64,000 bases of DNA from Psophocarpus tetragonolobus. Taxonomy: Eukaryota > Streptophyta > Magnoliopsida > Fabales > Fabaceae. This document shows, piece after piece, positions 61,201-64,000 of the stretch. How positions within the stretch are numbered: position 1 is the stretch's first letter; every line of letters starts with the position of its first letter. The DNA is taken from NCBI GenBank assembly GCA_037954015.1, contig CM075694.1, forward strand, positions 14,822,001 through 14,886,000, read 5' to 3'. A program made the translations under genes and the position numbers. Below the pieces are notes generated by a model. That model made no database searches, was not told where the DNA came from, and was given only the letters and a program-made list of their open reading frames with translations.

Positions 61201-62091
61201 ATTGTTTACTATCAGTGAATGTATGTTGATGGTACTAAATATAAATATTGTGAAACGTTCACGCTTTATGACTTATGTAATGATATATTGCATATTATGT
61301 GAGCTTACCCTTATAATGTTTGTGTTTTTTGTATGACTGTGATGATTGTGCTTTGTATGAGAGTAGATAGTAGTGATGATGTAGAGAGACAGAATACTCT
61401 AGAGTGAAGTATGTTGAATTGTGACTGAAAGTCTCAAAAGATGTTATTTTATTCTTCATGTATACAAGAGAGTTGTGAAGAAATATTGTTATTTGAATTT
61501 AGAGACATTGTTGTTAAGTTTATGTGATTATTATGTTTTATATAGAAGTTGTGTAAATATGGTGTAAAGAGATAAATGAATTATGATATGCATGTTATAA
61601 GAATATAGAGTTATATGTCAGCAAGTTGGTTGGTTTTAATAGCATAGGTTTTGCTATCTATAGGGTCTTGTAGGGTAGCAGGTCTTGCCCGATGAGTTTT
61701 AGCCTCTGTCAACCTATTTTTGTAGTTTTGATCTCAACGAAAGGTCTCGCCAAAGCAAATTACACACTGTTTAGAAATAAACAGGTTTTTACCCAATGAT
61801 GTGTCTCACTGAGTGAAGTCTTTATTACTGGTACAGTCTGATACATGGTCTTCGTTGGGTGAGCTACCTTGGGTCTCCCCAAGCGACGAGGTTCGTTGGA
61901 CAAGCTGAAATTGTGTATACTATGTTATATTTTATTTTGAACTTTGAAAGTGCTGTAATGTATATTTTAATATTGAGTATAAAGCAATGAAAATTTTATA
62001 TCTCAGTATTTGAGAATATAGATAATAGTAATTTAAATAATTATTAAGAGAATTTTGGTGTAAATAATATATATAAATTTGGGAGGTTATA

Positions 62092-62440
62092 GAAAACATC
62101 GACTAATATCTACTAAAAAAACCCTTAACACACATTGGTTTGTATTAATTCTGACTGATGTTGGAGAAAAAATTGAGCCAACATTTAGTGAAAAATAACC
62201 TTGAACAACTTTAGCAAATGAAAAACTAGATTTTGAAAATTTATAAATTCTTATTTTTAAAAATTTAAAATTCTATGATTTTAACTAATCAAAATACTTT
62301 CACATATTCCTATAATTTCAAATTATTTAAACATTCATCATGTAAACAATATTTTATCACAAAACTTTTGAATTTTCTAATAAAAAGAATTCTCTTCTCA
62401 AAATTTTCTCTCGAAACTCGAAGTTAAGTAATTAATGTTT
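62092..62440. repeat. Right half of the split repeat element (copy 2)
   Basis: It resumes AAAACATCGACTAATATC, goes through GAGCCAACATTTAGTG and ends in the ATTTTAACTAATCAAAATA to TTTTCTCTCGAAACTCG part that matches the 3' part of copy 1 (57540-57712). Confidence 0.6.
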
Positions 62441-62864
62441 TGAATTATAGTATTATGAAAGGAAAAAATAAACAATTAGAGACTTGACCAAAGATGATAA
62501 AAAACAAAAATAGAATTCCTAACAGAAATTAATCATAAACAAAATTAATAAATAATATGAAGAAAAAGGAAATTGATGTTGCAAACATCCACAAATATGG
62601 AGATGGGTACTTGATGGAAACAAAATAATGTGCATTTTGTTGAACCTTTTTTATCGTCACGGTAGCAATCAAAGGCGGGTCGAGTTGCGCAAATTGAATT
62701 GAAAGGCAAGGTAGCCGGAAATTAAGGTTAAATGGTCAATCATTACGATTAATACATGTTTCCTTTGCCCAAACAATAAGATATTGTATAAGTGGTAGTA
62801 ATTTATATTTTTAACCAAATAATTCATATTATATAATTATTATATAAAATAAACGTTTATATAT
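62441..62864. other. Short intergenic stretch
   Basis: Nothing recognisable. A GC-richer patch at 62650-62730 has no frame. Confidence 0.4.
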
Positions 62865-63615
62865 AAGTTTTTTATTCTTAAAGTTTTACTAAAAAACACT
62901 TTTAATCTTTGAAATTCAAAAAAATAATTTTTAGACTTGGAATTAATTTTTTTTATTAACGTTGTTTGTTTATAAGTTATGATATATTTGGTTGCACCGG
63001 ATGTGAAATTGAAGATTAAGAGTGTTTGAGCTGAAGAGGAAAGTGATTTACGAGTACAAAAATATGTTTTCTATTACCAATTTTTTAATGGCGTTGTTCG
63101 TATTTTGACAGAACAACTATTCTCTTGATCCTTCAGATCTTGGAGCTCTAGGGGACAAATGTGTACTTGCAAAAGGAACTCTCAGGCCCAAGTCAGTGAA
63201 GGAGTAAAAGGATAGAAATTAGAATGTGAGAGATTAGATAGATATCTAAGGGGTCGAGACTCCCTTTAAGGAGGTTTTGACTTCGAGTTATCTTATTTAC
63301 AGAATTTAAAGTTACCTTTTTTTATAGAAATAAACTTTCATCTTTAGGCCTTTGGTGAGCACCGAGTTGTAGTTAGGATTGGGACGCGAGGCTCTGAGGT
63401 GGTGGAGGTCAGTGATCGAGGTCGGGAGATGGTGCCCTATAGTGCTCGAGCTGGTAGTGTCCCGAGGAGAACATTGAGAGGGTACAAATGTTAATGGAAG
63501 AAGAATGATTAAAAATAAATCAATGACTAATAAAATATTTTTTAATTTGAAGAACTAAAAGTGATTCTTGGTAAAATTGTAAGGACAAAAGACTTATTTA
63601 AATTTAAAAAATATC
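62865..63615. mobile_element. Foldback element related to 54530-54760, carrying an insertion
   Basis: Left arm TAAAGTTTTACTAAAAAACA + CTTTTAATC and right arm, complement, GTCCTTACAATTTTACCAAG + AATCACTTTTAG pair over 60 bp or more. The middle, about 63105-63490, is GC-richer and has GGAACTCTCAGGCCCAAGTC + AGTGAAGG, a phrase that recurs in plant repeats as ...CACTCCGACGCTTAAGTCAG..., so it is probably a second element. Non-coding. Confidence 0.55.
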
Positions 63616-64000
63616 TTAAACAAAAAATATCATTTATCTTGTATCCTTATAATATTCGATGTTGATATATTTATTTTTAAAATGATGATTATTTTATATT
63701 AATATCATGATTAAAAATAAAATAAGAACATTCCAAAGTGCTACACGGAGAATCAGATATCAGAAAGATCTAACGAACGCGGAATGATCATTAACAACCT
63801 ACCACAAAAACAAGTAGAGACAAGGATATTAAAAATATTGATTTTTTTTTTGTTCACCGAACCACAACAGCAAAATTATTGGTTAAAAGAATATTGTAAA
63901 AAGGTAGGAATATTTTTTCAAATTTATTTTGTACAATTATTTTTTACGTATTTATCAAGTGCTCGTACGAACAGGATGAATATTTACGAGTTTATAACAC
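63616..64000. other. Right edge of the window, no gene seen
   Basis: AT-rich, no open frame or known repeat end recognised. Confidence 0.4.

Larger units (their letters stand above)
59460..62091 (+). mobile_element. 2.6-kb inserted block rich in minisatellites, probable solo LTR or LTR-element fragment
   Basis: The same repeat element is read on both sides (58690-59459 and 62092-62440), so this block was inserted. It has a TATA box CTATATAAAT (59754-59763) followed by a CT-rich leader, then three separate tandem arrays, then GTGAGCTTACCCTTATAATG and a 61700-61900 part with CGAAAGGTCTCGCC/GTCTCCCCAAGCGACGAGG text as in long legume gypsy LTRs, and ends GGGAGGTTATAG. Flanking AATAG and TATAG agree in four of five bases. 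The ends are not TG...CA. No protein-coding frame. Confidence 0.5.

Overview
The window is plant nuclear DNA. It is AT-rich, has GT-AG introns, and carries plant LTR retrotransposons, a CACTA DNA transposon, a LINE and many MITEs. The miniature element families (short foldback units ending in AGTTTAATT, and hAT-like units beginning GTGCTTGTTTGG) look like those of legumes such as soybean. That placement is my inference and cannot be proved from the sequence.

The only convincing host gene is at the left edge. Eight exons of a PIN-LIKES (PILS) auxin carrier gene lie on the minus strand (17-3837) and read continuously for about 306 residues. The C-terminal exons lie outside the window. From about 5.5 kb onward I see only transposon-derived or anonymous AT-rich DNA.

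Layout: 5.5-6.1 kb, an hAT-type MITE with a perfect 8-bp target duplication. 8.3-10.9 kb, a decayed retroelement-like block. 11.0-16.2 kb, two ~0.9-kb direct repeats flanking a MITE cluster and a LINE relic. 16.36-27.81 kb, a Ty3/gypsy-type element on the minus strand with TG...CA LTRs, PBS, PPT and a perfect TATTA target duplication. It keeps only gag and protease, carries an hAT MITE in one LTR, and holds a second broken Ty3/gypsy element (gag, protease, RT, RNase H, integrase stub) inside it. 29.27-31.54 kb, a third internally deleted Ty3/gypsy element on the plus strand. 35.3-37.1 kb, interleaved MITEs. 37.13-52.48 kb, a three-level nest: a 14.6-kb CACTA element inside a ~0.5-kb element inside a MITE. 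55.1-55.8 kb, a MITE nested in its own family. 57-62.4 kb, two copies of an element with degenerate internal repeats, one split by a 2.6-kb block full of minisatellites. 62.9-63.6 kb, a foldback element with an insertion.

Nothing here looks like a wholly new system. The value is in the insertion history: nested elements with legible target duplications, two independent gag/pol truncations, an insertion bounded by a 36-bp direct repeat, and a CACTA element whose transposase intron has taken in a MITE. All element genes carry stops or frameshifts, so none seems able to move on its own.
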